Shown piece after piece: positions 24,752-32,898 of a stretch of DNA of 64,000 bases. Source of the stretch: Sphingomonadaceae bacterium (GTDB lineage: Bacteria; Pseudomonadota; Alphaproteobacteria; Sphingomonadales; Sphingomonadaceae). Both the position numbers and the translations under genes were made by a program. How positions within the stretch are numbered: position 1 is the first letter of the stretch; each line of letters starts with the position of its first letter. The stretch is taken from assembly GCA_019239915.1 (NCBI GenBank), contig JAFAZF010000036.1, positions 62,001-126,000 on the forward strand, written 5' to 3'. The notes under the pieces were generated by a model that ran no database searches, was not told the origin of the DNA, and saw nothing but the letters and a program-made list of their open reading frames with translations.

Positions 24752-26386
24752 ATGTACCGCTACGACAAATATGACCAGGCGATCGTCGATGCCCGCGTCG
24801 CCGAGTTCCGCGATCAGGTCGCGCGCCGCATCGCCGGCGACATGAACGACGATCAGTTCAAGCCGCTGCGGCTCAAGAACGGCCTCTATCTGCAGCTCCA
24901 CGCCTATATGCTGCGCGTGGCGATCCCCTATGGCACGCTGAACAGCCGCCAGACGCGGATGCTCGCGCACATCGCGCGCAAATATGATCGCGGCTACGGC
25001 CACTTCACGACGCGGCAGAACATCCAGTACAACTGGATCAAGCTCGAAGAGGCGCCGGACATCCTCGCCGATCTCGCCACGGTCGAGATGCACGCGATAC
25101 AGACATCGGGCGAGAGCATCCGCAACATTTCGGCCGATCCGTTCGCCGGCGCCGCCGCCGACGAGATCGAGGATCCGCGCATCTGGGCCGAGCTGCTGCG
25201 CCAGGCGACGACCTTCCATCCCGAGTTCAGCTACCTGCCGCGCAAGTTCAAGATCGCGGTGATCGCGGCGGCCGAGGATCGCGCCGCGCTGCGCTGGCAC
25301 GATCTCGCGCTCCGCATCGTCCGCAACGAAGCAGGCGAGAGCGGCTTCGAGGTCTTTGCCGGCGGCGGCATGGGGCGCACGCCGTTCATCGCCTTCCCGA
25401 TCCGGAGCTTCTGCCCGACCGAACAGATCTTCTCCTATCTGCAGGCGGTGCTGCGCGTGTGGAACCTCCACGCGCGCCGCGACAACATCCACAAGCAGCG
25501 CATGAAGATCCTCGTCCACGAGCTCGGCGAGGAGGAGTTTCGCCGCCAGGTCGAGGAGGAGTTCGGCCGCATCCTCACGCTCGGCACCGATTTCCCGCAG
25601 GCGGAATATGATCGCATCGCGACCCATTTCGTGCCGCCGCCGTTCGAACAGGGGCTGAGCGACGAACTCGATCTCTCCGATCCCGATTTTCGTCTCTGGG
25701 TTGAGCAGAACGTCCACGCCCACAAGGCGCCGGGCTATGCGATCGCCACGATCAGCCTCAAGCCGATCGGCGGCATTCCCGGCGACATTTCGGCCGAGCA
25801 GATCGACCTCGTCGCCGATCTCGCCGAGAAGTACAGCTTCGACGAACTGCGCGCCACGCACGCGCAGAACCTCGTGCTGCCGCACGTCCGCAAGGCCGAT
25901 CTCTACACGCTCTGGCAGACGCTCGACGCGGCCGGTCTCGCCTCCGCCAACCTCGATCTGATCAGCGATCTCATCACCTGCCCGGGGCTCGATTATTGCA
26001 GCCTCGCCAATGCGCGCTCGATCCCGGTCGCGCAGAAGATCGCCGAGCGGTTCGCCGATCCCGCGCGCCAGCGCGATCTCGGCGAGTTGAAGCTCAAGAT
26101 TTCGGGCTGCATCAATGCGTGCGGCCACCATCATGCCGGCCACATCGGCATCCTCGGCGTCGATAAGAAGGGCAAGGAGAGCTACCAGCTCCTGCTCGGC
26201 GGCTCAGGCGCAGAGGATACCAGCCAGGCCAAGATCACCGGCCCCGGCTTCGACGAGGACGGCGTCGTCGACGCGGTCGAGCGGGCGGTCGAGAAGTATC
26301 GCGCGGTGCGCGAGCCTGGTGAGCGCTTCGTCGACACCTACCGCCGCGTCGGCATGGAGCCGTTCAAGGAGGCGATCTATGGGTGA
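24752..26386 (+). CDS. cysI: nitrite/sulfite reductase, hemoprotein (CysI type)
   Basis: 544 residues. The siroheme/4Fe-4S ligands are visible as CPGLDYCSLANARSIPVAQ (~409) and KISGCINACGHHHAGHIGIL (~452), and the siroheme face includes YGHFTTRQNIQYNWIK. It reduces sulfite to sulfide with six electrons, using siroheme from the CobA branch. The length fits the single-subunit ferredoxin-like/NADPH class used by alphaproteobacteria. It lies between cobA-DUF2849 and DUF934-cysH, in a five-gene assimilatory operon. Its Shine-Dalgarno comes from the flanking repeat. Confidence 0.94.
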   Translation: MYRYDKYDQAIVDARVAEFRDQVARRIAGDMNDDQFKPLRLKNGLYLQLHAYMLRVAIPYGTLNSRQTRMLAHIARKYDRGYGHFTTRQNIQYNWIKLEEAPDILADLATVEMHAIQTSGESIRNISADPFAGAAADEIEDPRIWAELLRQATTFHPEFSYLPRKFKIAVIAAAEDRAALRWHDLALRIVRNEAGESGFEVFAGGGMGRTPFIAFPIRSFCPTEQIFSYLQAVLRVWNLHARRDNIHKQRMKILVHELGEEEFRRQVEEEFGRILTLGTDFPQAEYDRIATHFVPPPFEQGLSDELDLSDPDFRLWVEQNVHAHKAPGYAIATISLKPIGGIPGDISAEQIDLVADLAEKYSFDELRATHAQNLVLPHVRKADLYTLWQTLDAAGLASANLDLISDLITCPGLDYCSLANARSIPVAQKIAERFADPARQRDLGELKLKISGCINACGHHHAGHIGILGVDKKGKESYQLLLGGSGAEDTSQAKITGPGFDEDGVVDAVERAVEKYRAVREPGERFVDTYRRVGMEPFKEAIYG

Positions 26387-26396
26387 TCGCTATTCG

Positions 26397-26491
26397 CCCC
26401 TCCCTGGAAGGGAGGGGCCGGGGGTGGGTTGCTATCGGCAGCGCACCTCGCCCATCTACCCACCCCAAACCCCTCCCTTGCAGGGAGGGGC
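26397..26491. repeat. palindromic repeat (CCCTCCCTGGAAGGG class) carrying the DUF934 ribosome binding site
   Basis: cccctccctggaagggaggg (gccgggggtgggtt) and the mirrored acccaccccaaacccctccc (ttgcagggagggg) are separated by about 25 bases. The right end, GGGAGGGGCCTCATG, positions GGAGGGG 4-5 bases before the DUF934 start codon. Confidence 0.85.
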
Positions 26492-26494
26492 CTC

Positions 26495-26923
26495 ATGATC
26501 CCCGCCGACCTTCGCTTCCGCGACGACGAGCTCGCCGACGAGCCCGCCGTCTCGCTCGATGCGTTCCTCGATCAGGATGATGCCGCCTCGGTCCGCATCG
26601 AGGGCGGCGACGACGTCCGCCGTCTGATCCCGGTGCTCGAGCGAGTGCGCCTCGTCGAGATCGACTTTCCGCGCTTCCGCGACGGGCGCGGTTATTCCTC
26701 CGCGCGCATCCTGCGCGAGGCTGGCTACACCGGTGAGCTCAAGGCGACCGGCGACGTGCTCGTCGACCAGCTCCTGTTCATGCGCCGCTGCGGGTTCGAC
26801 AGCTTCGCGCCCGATCACCCGATCGCACCCGCGGTCGCGCAGCGCGCGCTCGAGGCCTATGACCTCGTCTATCAGCAGGCCGCCGACGATGCGGTGCCGG
26901 TCTGGAAGCTGCGGCATGGCTAG
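26495..26923 (+). CDS. DUF934 family protein
   Basis: 142 residues. The family core is clear: VEIDFPRFRDGRGYSSARIL, then REAGYTGELKATGDVLVDQL and FMRRCGFDSF. DUF934 genes accompany assimilatory sulfite/nitrite reductases in many proteobacteria; they are annotated as oxidoreductase-associated with no proven reaction. Here the gene lies between cysI and cysH and overlaps cysH by 8 bases, which suggests tight coupling. Confidence 0.9.
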   Translation: MIPADLRFRDDELADEPAVSLDAFLDQDDAASVRIEGGDDVRRLIPVLERVRLVEIDFPRFRDGRGYSSARILREAGYTGELKATGDVLVDQLLFMRRCGFDSFAPDHPIAPAVAQRALEAYDLVYQQAADDAVPVWKLRHG

Positions 26924-27674
26924 GGCCGATCGCGCGCTCGATATCGTCGATGTCCGGCCGGCCTTCACGCAGGCCGATGCCGACGCGCTCAACGCGCGCT
27001 TCGCCGGCGTTGATGCGTTCGCGATGCTGCGCACGCTTTTCGCCGAGGGGCTGCTCGGCCGCACCGCGGTGGTCTCGTCGTTCGGCACCGAGAGCGCGGT
27101 GCTGCTCGATCTCGTCGCACGCGCCGCGCCGCACACGCCGGTGGTGTTCGTCGACACGCTCAAGATGTTTCCCGAGACGCTGGATTATCGCGACGCGCTG
27201 CTCGATCGGCTCGGCATGAGCGATCGCCGTATCATCGCCCCCGATCCGGCGGCGCTCGAGGCGAAGGACGCCACCGGGCTGCGCTGGTCCTACGATCCCG
27301 ACGGCTGCTGCGAAATCCGCAAGGTCGAGCCGCTCAAGCGCGCCAAGGACGGGCTCGACAGCTGGATCTCGGGCCGCAAGGCGTTCCAGTCGCAGACCCG
27401 CCAGAACCTGCCGCGCTTCGAGATCGAGGACGGCCGGCTCAAGGTCAACCCGCTTGGCGATTGGACCAAGGCCGATCTCGACGCCTATTTCGCGGAGCGC
27501 GACCTGCCGCGCCACCCGCTCGAGGAGCAGGGCTATCTCTCGATCGGCTGCCAGCCGTGCACGAGCGTCGTAAAGCCCGGCGAGGATCCCCGCGCCGGCC
27601 GCTGGCGCGGCTGGGACAAGGTCGAGTGCGGCATCCACGTTCCCGAGAAGCCGGGCGAAGAGCCGGTGTTCTAA
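26916..27674 (+). CDS. cysH: assimilatory phosphoadenylyl/adenylyl-sulfate reductase
   Basis: 252 residues. TAVVSSFGTESAVLLDLVAR is the PP-loop variant that binds (P)APS, and VECGIHVPEKPGEEPVF is the C-terminal ECGxH active-site Cys motif. DPDGCCEIRKVEPL plus IGCQPCTSVVKPGEDPRAGR give the Cys-Cys...Cys-x2-Cys set of the 4Fe-4S class, which usually prefers APS over PAPS. It produces sulfite for CysI. Last gene of the operon; the start ATG 26916 lies inside the DUF934 end. Confidence 0.93.
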   Translation: MARADRALDIVDVRPAFTQADADALNARFAGVDAFAMLRTLFAEGLLGRTAVVSSFGTESAVLLDLVARAAPHTPVVFVDTLKMFPETLDYRDALLDRLGMSDRRIIAPDPAALEAKDATGLRWSYDPDGCCEIRKVEPLKRAKDGLDSWISGRKAFQSQTRQNLPRFEIEDGRLKVNPLGDWTKADLDAYFAERDLPRHPLEEQGYLSIGCQPCTSVVKPGEDPRAGRWRGWDKVECGIHVPEKPGEEPVF

Positions 27675-27705
27675 CGAGTCTCGGCGCTGAACTCAGCTAT
27701 TGTAC

Positions 27706-27787
27706 GCTCGTGCTGAGCTTGTCGAAGCACTGTTCTTCTTAGCCGCGAAAAACAGAACAGCCCTTCGGCAGGCTCAGGGCGAACGGG
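27706..27787. repeat. palindromic repeat, GTCGAAG class
   Basis: gctcgtgctgagcttgtcga and ...cccttcggcaggctcagggc (gaacggg) with the gttctt/agaacag core. It separates the convergent cysH and dnaB genes. Confidence 0.8.
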
Positions 27788-27818
27788 GGACTTTCATTTC
27801 CTCGTATCGGGCTTCGCG

Positions 27819-29327
27819 CTAGTTCCGGTATTCCTCGTCGGCCAGGTCGCTGAACTTGGTGATCTTGCTCTCGAACTTGAGCCGCACCTTGCCGGTAGCG
27901 CCATGGCGCTGCTTGGCGACGATCACCTCGGCGAGCCCGAACACGCCTTCCATCTCCCGCTGCCAATCCTCGTGCGCCTGGAAGATCTTGGGATCGTCGC
28001 CGGACACCGGCCGCTTCGGCTCGCGCGAGCCGACATAATAATCCTCGCGATAGATGAAGAGCACGATGTCGGCGTCCTGCTCGATCGAGCCGGATTCGCG
28101 CAGGTCCGAAAGCTGCGGCCGCTTGTCCTCGCGCTGCTCGACGGCGCGGCTGAGCTGCGAGAGTGCGAGCACCGGCACGTCGAGCTCCTTGGCGAGCGTC
28201 TTGAGGCCGCGGCTGATCTCCGAGATTTCCTGCACGCGGTTGCCGTCGCCCGATTTGCCGGTGCCCTGGAGTAGCTGGAGATAGTCGACGATGATCATGC
28301 CGATGCCGCGCTGGCGCTTGAGCCGCCGCGCGCGCGTGCGCAGCGCCGCGATCGTGAGCGCCGGCGTGTCGTCGATATAGAGCGGCAGGCTCTCGAGCTC
28401 GGCGGCGGCACGCGCGAGGTTGCGGAACTCCTGCTGGCTGATCTTGCCCATGCGGAGATTTTCGGAGCTGATCCCCGATTGCTCGGCGAGGATGCGGGTC
28501 GCGAGCTGATCGGCCGACATTTCGAGGTTGAAGATCGCGACCGGCGCGCCGACCGACTTGGCGGGATCGATCCCGTCCTCCTTGTCGCGCACGTAGCGCA
28601 TCGCGGCATTGTAGGCGATGTTGGTGGCGAGCGAGCTCTTGCCCATGCCGGGGCGCCCGGCGAGGATGATGAGGTCGGACTTGTGCATGCCGCCCATCTT
28701 GGCGTTCATGCTGTCGAGCCCGGTGGTGATGCCCGAGACGTGACCGCCGGAATTGAGCGCGCGTGCCGCCATCTCGATCGCGAGCTTGGTCGCCTCGCCG
28801 AAGCTTTTGACGCCGCCCGATGCGCCGCCTTCCTCGGCCACGCGATAGAGCGCGGCTTCCGCCTGCTCGATCTGTCCCTGCGGATCGACCGTGTCGGAGG
28901 TGTCGAGGGCGCCCTCGACCATGTCGCGGCCGACGCCGACGAGCGCGCGCAGCAGCGCCAGCTCGTAGATCTGCGCTGCGAAATCGCGCGCGCCGATCAG
29001 CGCCGCGCCCGATCCGGTGAGCTGCGCGAGATAGGCCGGCCCGCCGAGCTGGCGCATCGCCTCGTCGCCCTCGAACATCGGCCGCAACGTCACTGGATTG
29101 GCGATCATGTTCTTGTCGGCGAGCTTGCGGATCGCCTCATAGATGCGGCCGTGGACGGGCTCGTAGAAATGGTCCGCGCGGAGCTTCAGCTGCACGTCCT
29201 CGAACAGCCGGTTGTCGATCATCAGCGCGCCGAGCAGCGCGGCCTCGGCCTCAACATTGTGGGGCAGCGCGAGCGGCTCCTCGCCGGAGGGCGGCGTGGG
29301 GGCTGGGAATCGGATCGGATCGGCCAT
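27819..29327 (-). CDS. dnaB: replicative DNA helicase DnaB
   Basis: 502 residues. The N-terminal scaffold domain (~20-125) begins with LPHNVEAEAALLGALMIDNR. The RecA-like motor has Walker A in ILAGRPGMGKSSLATNIAY, Walker B in GMIIVDYLQLLQG, and SQLSRAVEQREDKRPQLSDL with RESGSIEQDADIVLFIYRED. It is the hexameric helicase at the replication fork and loads primase. The length is normal and no intein is seen. It is divergent from marR. Confidence 0.97.
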   Translation of the reverse strand: MADPIRFPAPTPPSGEEPLALPHNVEAEAALLGALMIDNRLFEDVQLKLRADHFYEPVHGRIYEAIRKLADKNMIANPVTLRPMFEGDEAMRQLGGPAYLAQLTGSGAALIGARDFAAQIYELALLRALVGVGRDMVEGALDTSDTVDPQGQIEQAEAALYRVAEEGGASGGVKSFGEATKLAIEMAARALNSGGHVSGITTGLDSMNAKMGGMHKSDLIILAGRPGMGKSSLATNIAYNAAMRYVRDKEDGIDPAKSVGAPVAIFNLEMSADQLATRILAEQSGISSENLRMGKISQQEFRNLARAAAELESLPLYIDDTPALTIAALRTRARRLKRQRGIGMIIVDYLQLLQGTGKSGDGNRVQEISEISRGLKTLAKELDVPVLALSQLSRAVEQREDKRPQLSDLRESGSIEQDADIVLFIYREDYYVGSREPKRPVSGDDPKIFQAHEDWQREMEGVFGLAEVIVAKQRHGATGKVRLKFESKITKFSDLADEEYRN

Positions 29328-29438
29328 CCCGCCGTTGTCGCTTGTCGGGGCGTCGCGCTCAAGCGCCGCTCGGCGAGTTTAATCTTAACCGCGACGGTTT
29401 AGGCCTTGCCCTGCACATCATCACAGACCATAATGTAA

Positions 29439-29448
29439 GTATGCATAC
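29439..29448. promoter_or_regulatory. GTATGCATAC palindrome at the marR start
   Basis: A perfect 10-base palindrome overlaps the marR start codon (ATG at 29441). The surroundings (cataatgtaa) look like an AT-rich promoter. MarR proteins typically bind such short palindromes in their own promoter. Short length makes the call tentative. Confidence 0.35.
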
Positions 29449-29902
29449 AGATGCACCCGACCACCTCGGCGTTCTCGTCCATGACGTGGCGCGCCTCATG
29501 CGGCACAATTTCGAGGTGCAGGCGCGCGCGCTCGGCACCACGCGCCAGCAGTGGCGCACGCTGATCGTCACCGCGCGTTGTGCCGAGCCGCCGACACAGG
29601 CCGAGCTTGCCGAACGGCTCGATGTCGAGCGCATCACGCTCTGCCGCATGGTCGATCGGCTCGCCGATGCCGGGCTGGTCGAACGGCGTGCGGATCCGCG
29701 CGACCGCCGCGTCTGGCGCATCCACTTGCTGCCGGCCGCGCAGCCGATCATCGAACAGGTGGGCGAACTCGCCAATCAGCTGGAGAACGAGCTGATGGCA
29801 TCCCTGGGGAGTGTGGAGGGCGCCGCGCTGCGTCGCGGGCTGGAGAAATTGCGGGATGTGCTGCGCCGGCCCCCCGGCGAGCGCGAAAGGGATGTCGCGT
29901 GA
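29441..29902 (+). CDS. MarR family transcriptional regulator
   Basis: 153 residues from ATG 29441. The winged helix-turn-helix core is QQWRTLIVTARCAEPPTQAE, then LAERLDVERITLCRMVDRLA and GLVERRADPRDRRVWRIHLL, with the DPRDRR wing tip typical of MarR. Its stop overlaps the GTG start of an EmrA-like gene by 4 bases, so it likely controls efflux in response to a phenolic or lipophilic compound. The track start at 29342 reads through dnaB's 5' region and is not supported. Confidence 0.9.
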   Translation: MHTDAPDHLGVLVHDVARLMRHNFEVQARALGTTRQQWRTLIVTARCAEPPTQAELAERLDVERITLCRMVDRLADAGLVERRADPRDRRVWRIHLLPAAQPIIEQVGELANQLENELMASLGSVEGAALRRGLEKLRDVLRRPPGERERDVA

Positions 29903-30936
29903 ACAAGATGACCGCCTTCGAAGCGGAGCTCGAGCTGCGCGAAGGCGCGCGCAAGCCGTGGCGGCGCTGGGCGCTGATGGTATCGGTGCCGCTGCTCATC
30001 CTGATCGGCGCCGCCTATGTGTGGACGACCAGCGGCCGCAGCGTCTCGACCGACGACGCGCAGGTCGGCGCGCATGTCGTCAGCATCGCGAGCGAGGTGT
30101 CGGGCCCGATCACCGAGGTCGACGTCGCCGAGAACCAGCAGGTCAAGAAGGGCGACGTGCTGTTCCGCATCAACCCGGAGCCGTTCCGCATCGCGCTGGA
30201 GCAGGCGAACGCGGCGCTCGGCAACGCGCGGCTCAGCGTCAACCAGCTTTCGAGCACCTATGACGCCAAGGTCGCCGACACTGCGCAGAACCGCGCCAAC
30301 GTGCTGCTCGCCCAGCAGAATTTCCAGCGCCAGCAGCAGCTCCTCGGCCAGGGCTTCACGACCCGCGCGAGCTTCGATGCCGCGCAGGCGGCGCTTGCTT
30401 CGGCCCAGGCGCAGGTCGCCTCCGCGCAGGCGCAGGCCGCGTCCGCCCGCGCGATGATCCAGACCCCCGGCGGCGAGCACCCGCAGGTCGAGGCCGCGCA
30501 GGCGACGCGCGATCGCGCCGCGCTGGATCTCGCGCGCACCGTCGTCCGCGCGCCGATCGACGGCCGGGTCTCGCAGAGCGACAAGGTCCTGCCGGGCTCG
30601 ATGGCGATCGCCGAATTCCCCGAGGTCAGCGTCGTCAGCGACAAGAACAGCTGGATCGAGGCCAATTTCAAGGAGACGCAGCTGCCCAAGGTGCGGGTCG
30701 GCCAGTCCGCCGAGGTCGAGATCGACGCCATCCCCGGCAAGCGCTTCCATGGCCACGTCATCGGCATCGGCTCGGGCACGGGCTCGCAATTCTCCATGCT
30801 GCCGGCGCAGAACGCGACCGGCAACTGGGTGAAGGTCACGCAGCGCGTGCCCGTCCGCATCATGCTCGACGAGGCACCGGATCGCGCGCTGGTGGCGGGC
30901 TGGAGCTGCCACGTCACGATCGACGTCACGCACTAG
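29899..30936 (+). CDS. HlyD/EmrA-type membrane fusion protein
   Basis: 345 residues from GTG 29899 (ATG 29908 also possible). One N-terminal transmembrane helix (WALMVSVPLLILIGAAYVW) is followed by the SDDAQV-like entry TSGRSVSTDDAQVGAHVVSI, a lipoyl half-motif, an Ala/Gln-rich coiled coil (~100-190), the second lipoyl VRAPIDGRVSQSDKVLPGS, and a beta-barrel. It bridges an inner-membrane pump to the outer membrane in EmrAB-type multidrug export. No EmrB/MFS gene follows; the next gene is UPF0262. The pump partner must be elsewhere or this is an orphan adaptor. Confidence 0.9.
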   Translation: MNKMTAFEAELELREGARKPWRRWALMVSVPLLILIGAAYVWTTSGRSVSTDDAQVGAHVVSIASEVSGPITEVDVAENQQVKKGDVLFRINPEPFRIALEQANAALGNARLSVNQLSSTYDAKVADTAQNRANVLLAQQNFQRQQQLLGQGFTTRASFDAAQAALASAQAQVASAQAQAASARAMIQTPGGEHPQVEAAQATRDRAALDLARTVVRAPIDGRVSQSDKVLPGSMAIAEFPEVSVVSDKNSWIEANFKETQLPKVRVGQSAEVEIDAIPGKRFHGHVIGIGSGTGSQFSMLPAQNATGNWVKVTQRVPVRIMLDEAPDRALVAGWSCHVTIDVTH

Positions 30937-30994
30937 ATCGTCCCTCTCCGCACCCGCTCGCCTTTCGCGTGGCGGCACGATAGACGCTGAGCCG

Positions 30995-31477
30995 ATGGCC
31001 GACCCGCGCATCATCGACATCGAACTCGACGAGCGCACGATCATCTGGCGCTCGGCCGACGTCGAGCAGGAGCGCAAGGTCGCGATCTTCGATCTGCTCG
31101 AGGCCAATCGCTTCCGGCCGCTGCGCGCCTATTCCGACGGCTATGAGGGGCCCTATGCGGTCAAGCTGCGCGTCGAGGAAGGGCGCCTTGCCATCGACAT
31201 ATTGCGGCAGGACAAGTCGCTGCTCGAGACGCTGGTGCTCGGGCTCATCCGCTTCCGGCGCGCGATCAAGGATTATTTCGCGATCTGCGACAGCTATTTT
31301 CAGGCGATCCGCCAGGCGACACCGGCGCAGATCGAGACGATCGACATGGCGCGGCGGGGCGTCCACAACCAGGCCGCCGAGCTGCTGATCGAGCGGCTCG
31401 AGGGCAAGATCGAAGTCGATTTCGATACCGCGCGGCGACTGTTCACGCTCATCTGCGTGCTACACATCAAAGGCTGA
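30995..31477 (+). CDS. UPF0262 family protein
   Basis: 160 residues matching the alphaproteobacterial UPF0262 family: RIIDIELDERTIIWRSADVE, then HNQAAELLIERLEGKIEVDF and DTARRLFTLICVLHIKG, with its conserved C-terminal end. It has no catalytic motif, signal peptide or membrane segment, so it is probably cytosolic; its function is unknown. In alphaproteobacteria the gene often neighbours hisD or protein-quality genes; here it precedes cdd by 2 bases and is likely co-transcribed with it. Confidence 0.88.
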   Translation: MADPRIIDIELDERTIIWRSADVEQERKVAIFDLLEANRFRPLRAYSDGYEGPYAVKLRVEEGRLAIDILRQDKSLLETLVLGLIRFRRAIKDYFAICDSYFQAIRQATPAQIETIDMARRGVHNQAAELLIERLEGKIEVDFDTARRLFTLICVLHIKG

Positions 31478-31479
31478 GT

Positions 31480-31911
31480 GTGGCGAGCGCGCCCGCCGAA
31501 CTGGTCGCCGCCGCCCGCGCCGCCGCCGCCCACGCCCACGCGCCCTATTCACGGTTTGCGGTTGGCGCCGCGCTGCTGCTCGATGGCGGCGCCGTCGTCA
31601 GCGGCGCCAACCTGGAAAATGCGAGCTACGGCCTTTCGCTGTGCGCAGAGACCGCAGCGCTGGCGGCGGCGAACAGCGCCGGGCGCCTGGCCGACGTCGT
31701 CGCGATTGCGGTCGCCGGCGGATCGATCGAGGGCAAAAGCAACGCGATCGTCCGCCCCTGCGGCCGCTGCCGCCAACTGCTCACCGAGGCGGCACAGCTC
31801 GGCGGCCGCGACATCGTCGTCCACTGCGCCGGCCTGACCGGCGACGCGCTCGAGACGCACCAGCTCTCCGCGCTGCTGCCGCTCGCCTTCGGCCCGGCCG
31901 ACCTCGCATGA
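31480..31911 (+). CDS. cdd: cytidine deaminase
   Basis: 143 residues from a GTG at 31480. The zinc/catalytic signatures are LCAETAALAAA (Cys and the catalytic Glu) and RPCGRCRQLLTEAAQ (CxxC). The small homotetrameric class is about this length. It deaminates cytidine and deoxycytidine to uridine and deoxyuridine in pyrimidine salvage. It sits just after UPF0262, and its stop overlaps a small ORF by 4 bases (ATGA). Confidence 0.93.
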   Translation: MASAPAELVAAARAAAAHAHAPYSRFAVGAALLLDGGAVVSGANLENASYGLSLCAETAALAAANSAGRLADVVAIAVAGGSIEGKSNAIVRPCGRCRQLLTEAAQLGGRDIVVHCAGLTGDALETHQLSALLPLAFGPADLA

Positions 31912-32006
31912 CCGCGCTCGCGAAGCGGGTTCGCGCCGAGAATACCGATCGGCTGAGCGGCCTCAGCAAACGCGAGGCGATGAAGCGTATCGGTTCGGAC
32001 CGCTAA
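31908..32006 (+). CDS. possible small protein, 32 residues
   Basis: The ATG overlaps the cdd stop in an ATGA arrangement, a typical translational coupling signal. It encodes a 32-residue basic peptide (GLSKREAMKRIGSDR at the C-terminus) that ends at TAA 32004-32006. No family is recognised; it might equally be a chance extension. The track shows it only as the 3' part of a longer frame that overlaps cdd. Confidence 0.35.
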   Translation: MTALAKRVRAENTDRLSGLSKREAMKRIGSDR

Positions 32007-32094
32007 ATCCGTAAGGCTGGAACCTGCTCGAAAACTGAGCCTGCCGAAGTGCTGCTCTGATCAAAGCACCTTTCGAAGACCTTAGTCAGCAACA

Positions 32095-32168
32095 TCCGTT
32101 CGGGCTGAGCGCAGTCGAAGCCCAGCCGCAGCGCATGCCCTTCGACTTCGCTCAGGGCGAACGGATGC
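32095..32168. repeat. palindromic repeat, CTGAGC...GTCGAAG class
   Basis: atccgttcgggctgagcgca is mirrored by ...gcccttcgacttcgctcagg (gcgaacggat). Between the convergent cdd and anti-sigma genes. Confidence 0.8.
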
Positions 32169-32205
32169 TACCGATTAAGGGTAATCCCAGCCGTCGGATC
32201 GCCGC

Positions 32206-32895
32206 CTATTTCCACCCGGTCCCGCGTGCCGCCTGCTCCTGCGTCGCGTCGAACGGAGCGCCGGCGATCATCGCCTGGATGACTTGCGCGGTGGCGGGGT
32301 CGCTGCCGGCCTGGCGGTAATCGCCAGCCTGCGCCGCCGCCGGCGCAGCATAGCGCAGCTGCCAGCCATCGGGCACGCGACAGGCGACGCCGGAGAGCGC
32401 GCGGCCCGCGAAGCTGCGGCAGACCTCGCCGTCATGATCGCGGAAGCTGAGCGCGACGCGCACCGGCCTGGCCTCGCTCGCCAGCTGCACGTCGAGCGCA
32501 TGCGCGATCGGCGCCGCAAGCGCGAGCGCGTCCCGCCTGTCCTCGATCCCCGCGACCTGGGCGAGCTGGGTGCCGCCGAACAGCCCGACGACGAGGCTCG
32601 CGGCGGCCGCGCCCGGTAGCGCCCAACGCCGCCCGGCCTGCGCGCGGCGCGCCTTCGCCGCCCGCGCTTGCCGCGCGACGGCGAGCGAGATCACCTCCGC
32701 CTCGGGGCGCGGCATCACCGTCACCGGCTGACGCGCAGTCGGCCCGAAGGCGGCGGCGAGCCGCGCCTTCAGGCGGCGATGCGCCTCGGCGCGGGCCTGC
32801 AGCGCGGGATCGGCGGCGACGGCGCGCGCCACCTCCTCCGCTTCGATCGGATCGAGCTCGCCGTCCAGCCAGGCGATGATCCGTTGCTCATCCAT
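32206..32895 (-). CDS. anti-sigma factor
   Basis: 229 residues, starting 3 bases after the ECF sigma stop. MDEQRIIAWLDGELDPIEAE is a typical anti-sigma N-terminus that clamps the sigma factor, followed by a linker and one transmembrane helix (WALPGAAAASLVVGLFGGTQ). The periplasmic domain includes FRDHDGEVCRSFAGRALSGV with two cysteines and no CHCC zinc motif. By analogy to membrane anti-sigmas it holds the sigma factor at the inner membrane until a periplasmic signal releases it. Confidence 0.88.
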   Translation of the reverse strand: MDEQRIIAWLDGELDPIEAEEVARAVAADPALQARAEAHRRLKARLAAAFGPTARQPVTVMPRPEAEVISLAVARQARAAKARRAQAGRRWALPGAAAASLVVGLFGGTQLAQVAGIEDRRDALALAAPIAHALDVQLASEARPVRVALSFRDHDGEVCRSFAGRALSGVACRVPDGWQLRYAAPAAAQAGDYRQAGSDPATAQVIQAMIAGAPFDATQEQAARGTGWK

Positions 32896-32898
32896 GGT

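Noticed and set aside
24206-26143. 645-residue minus-strand ORF over the sulfite reductase operon
   Set aside because: Shadow of cysI and the flanking repeat; no family match and opposite to a clear operon.
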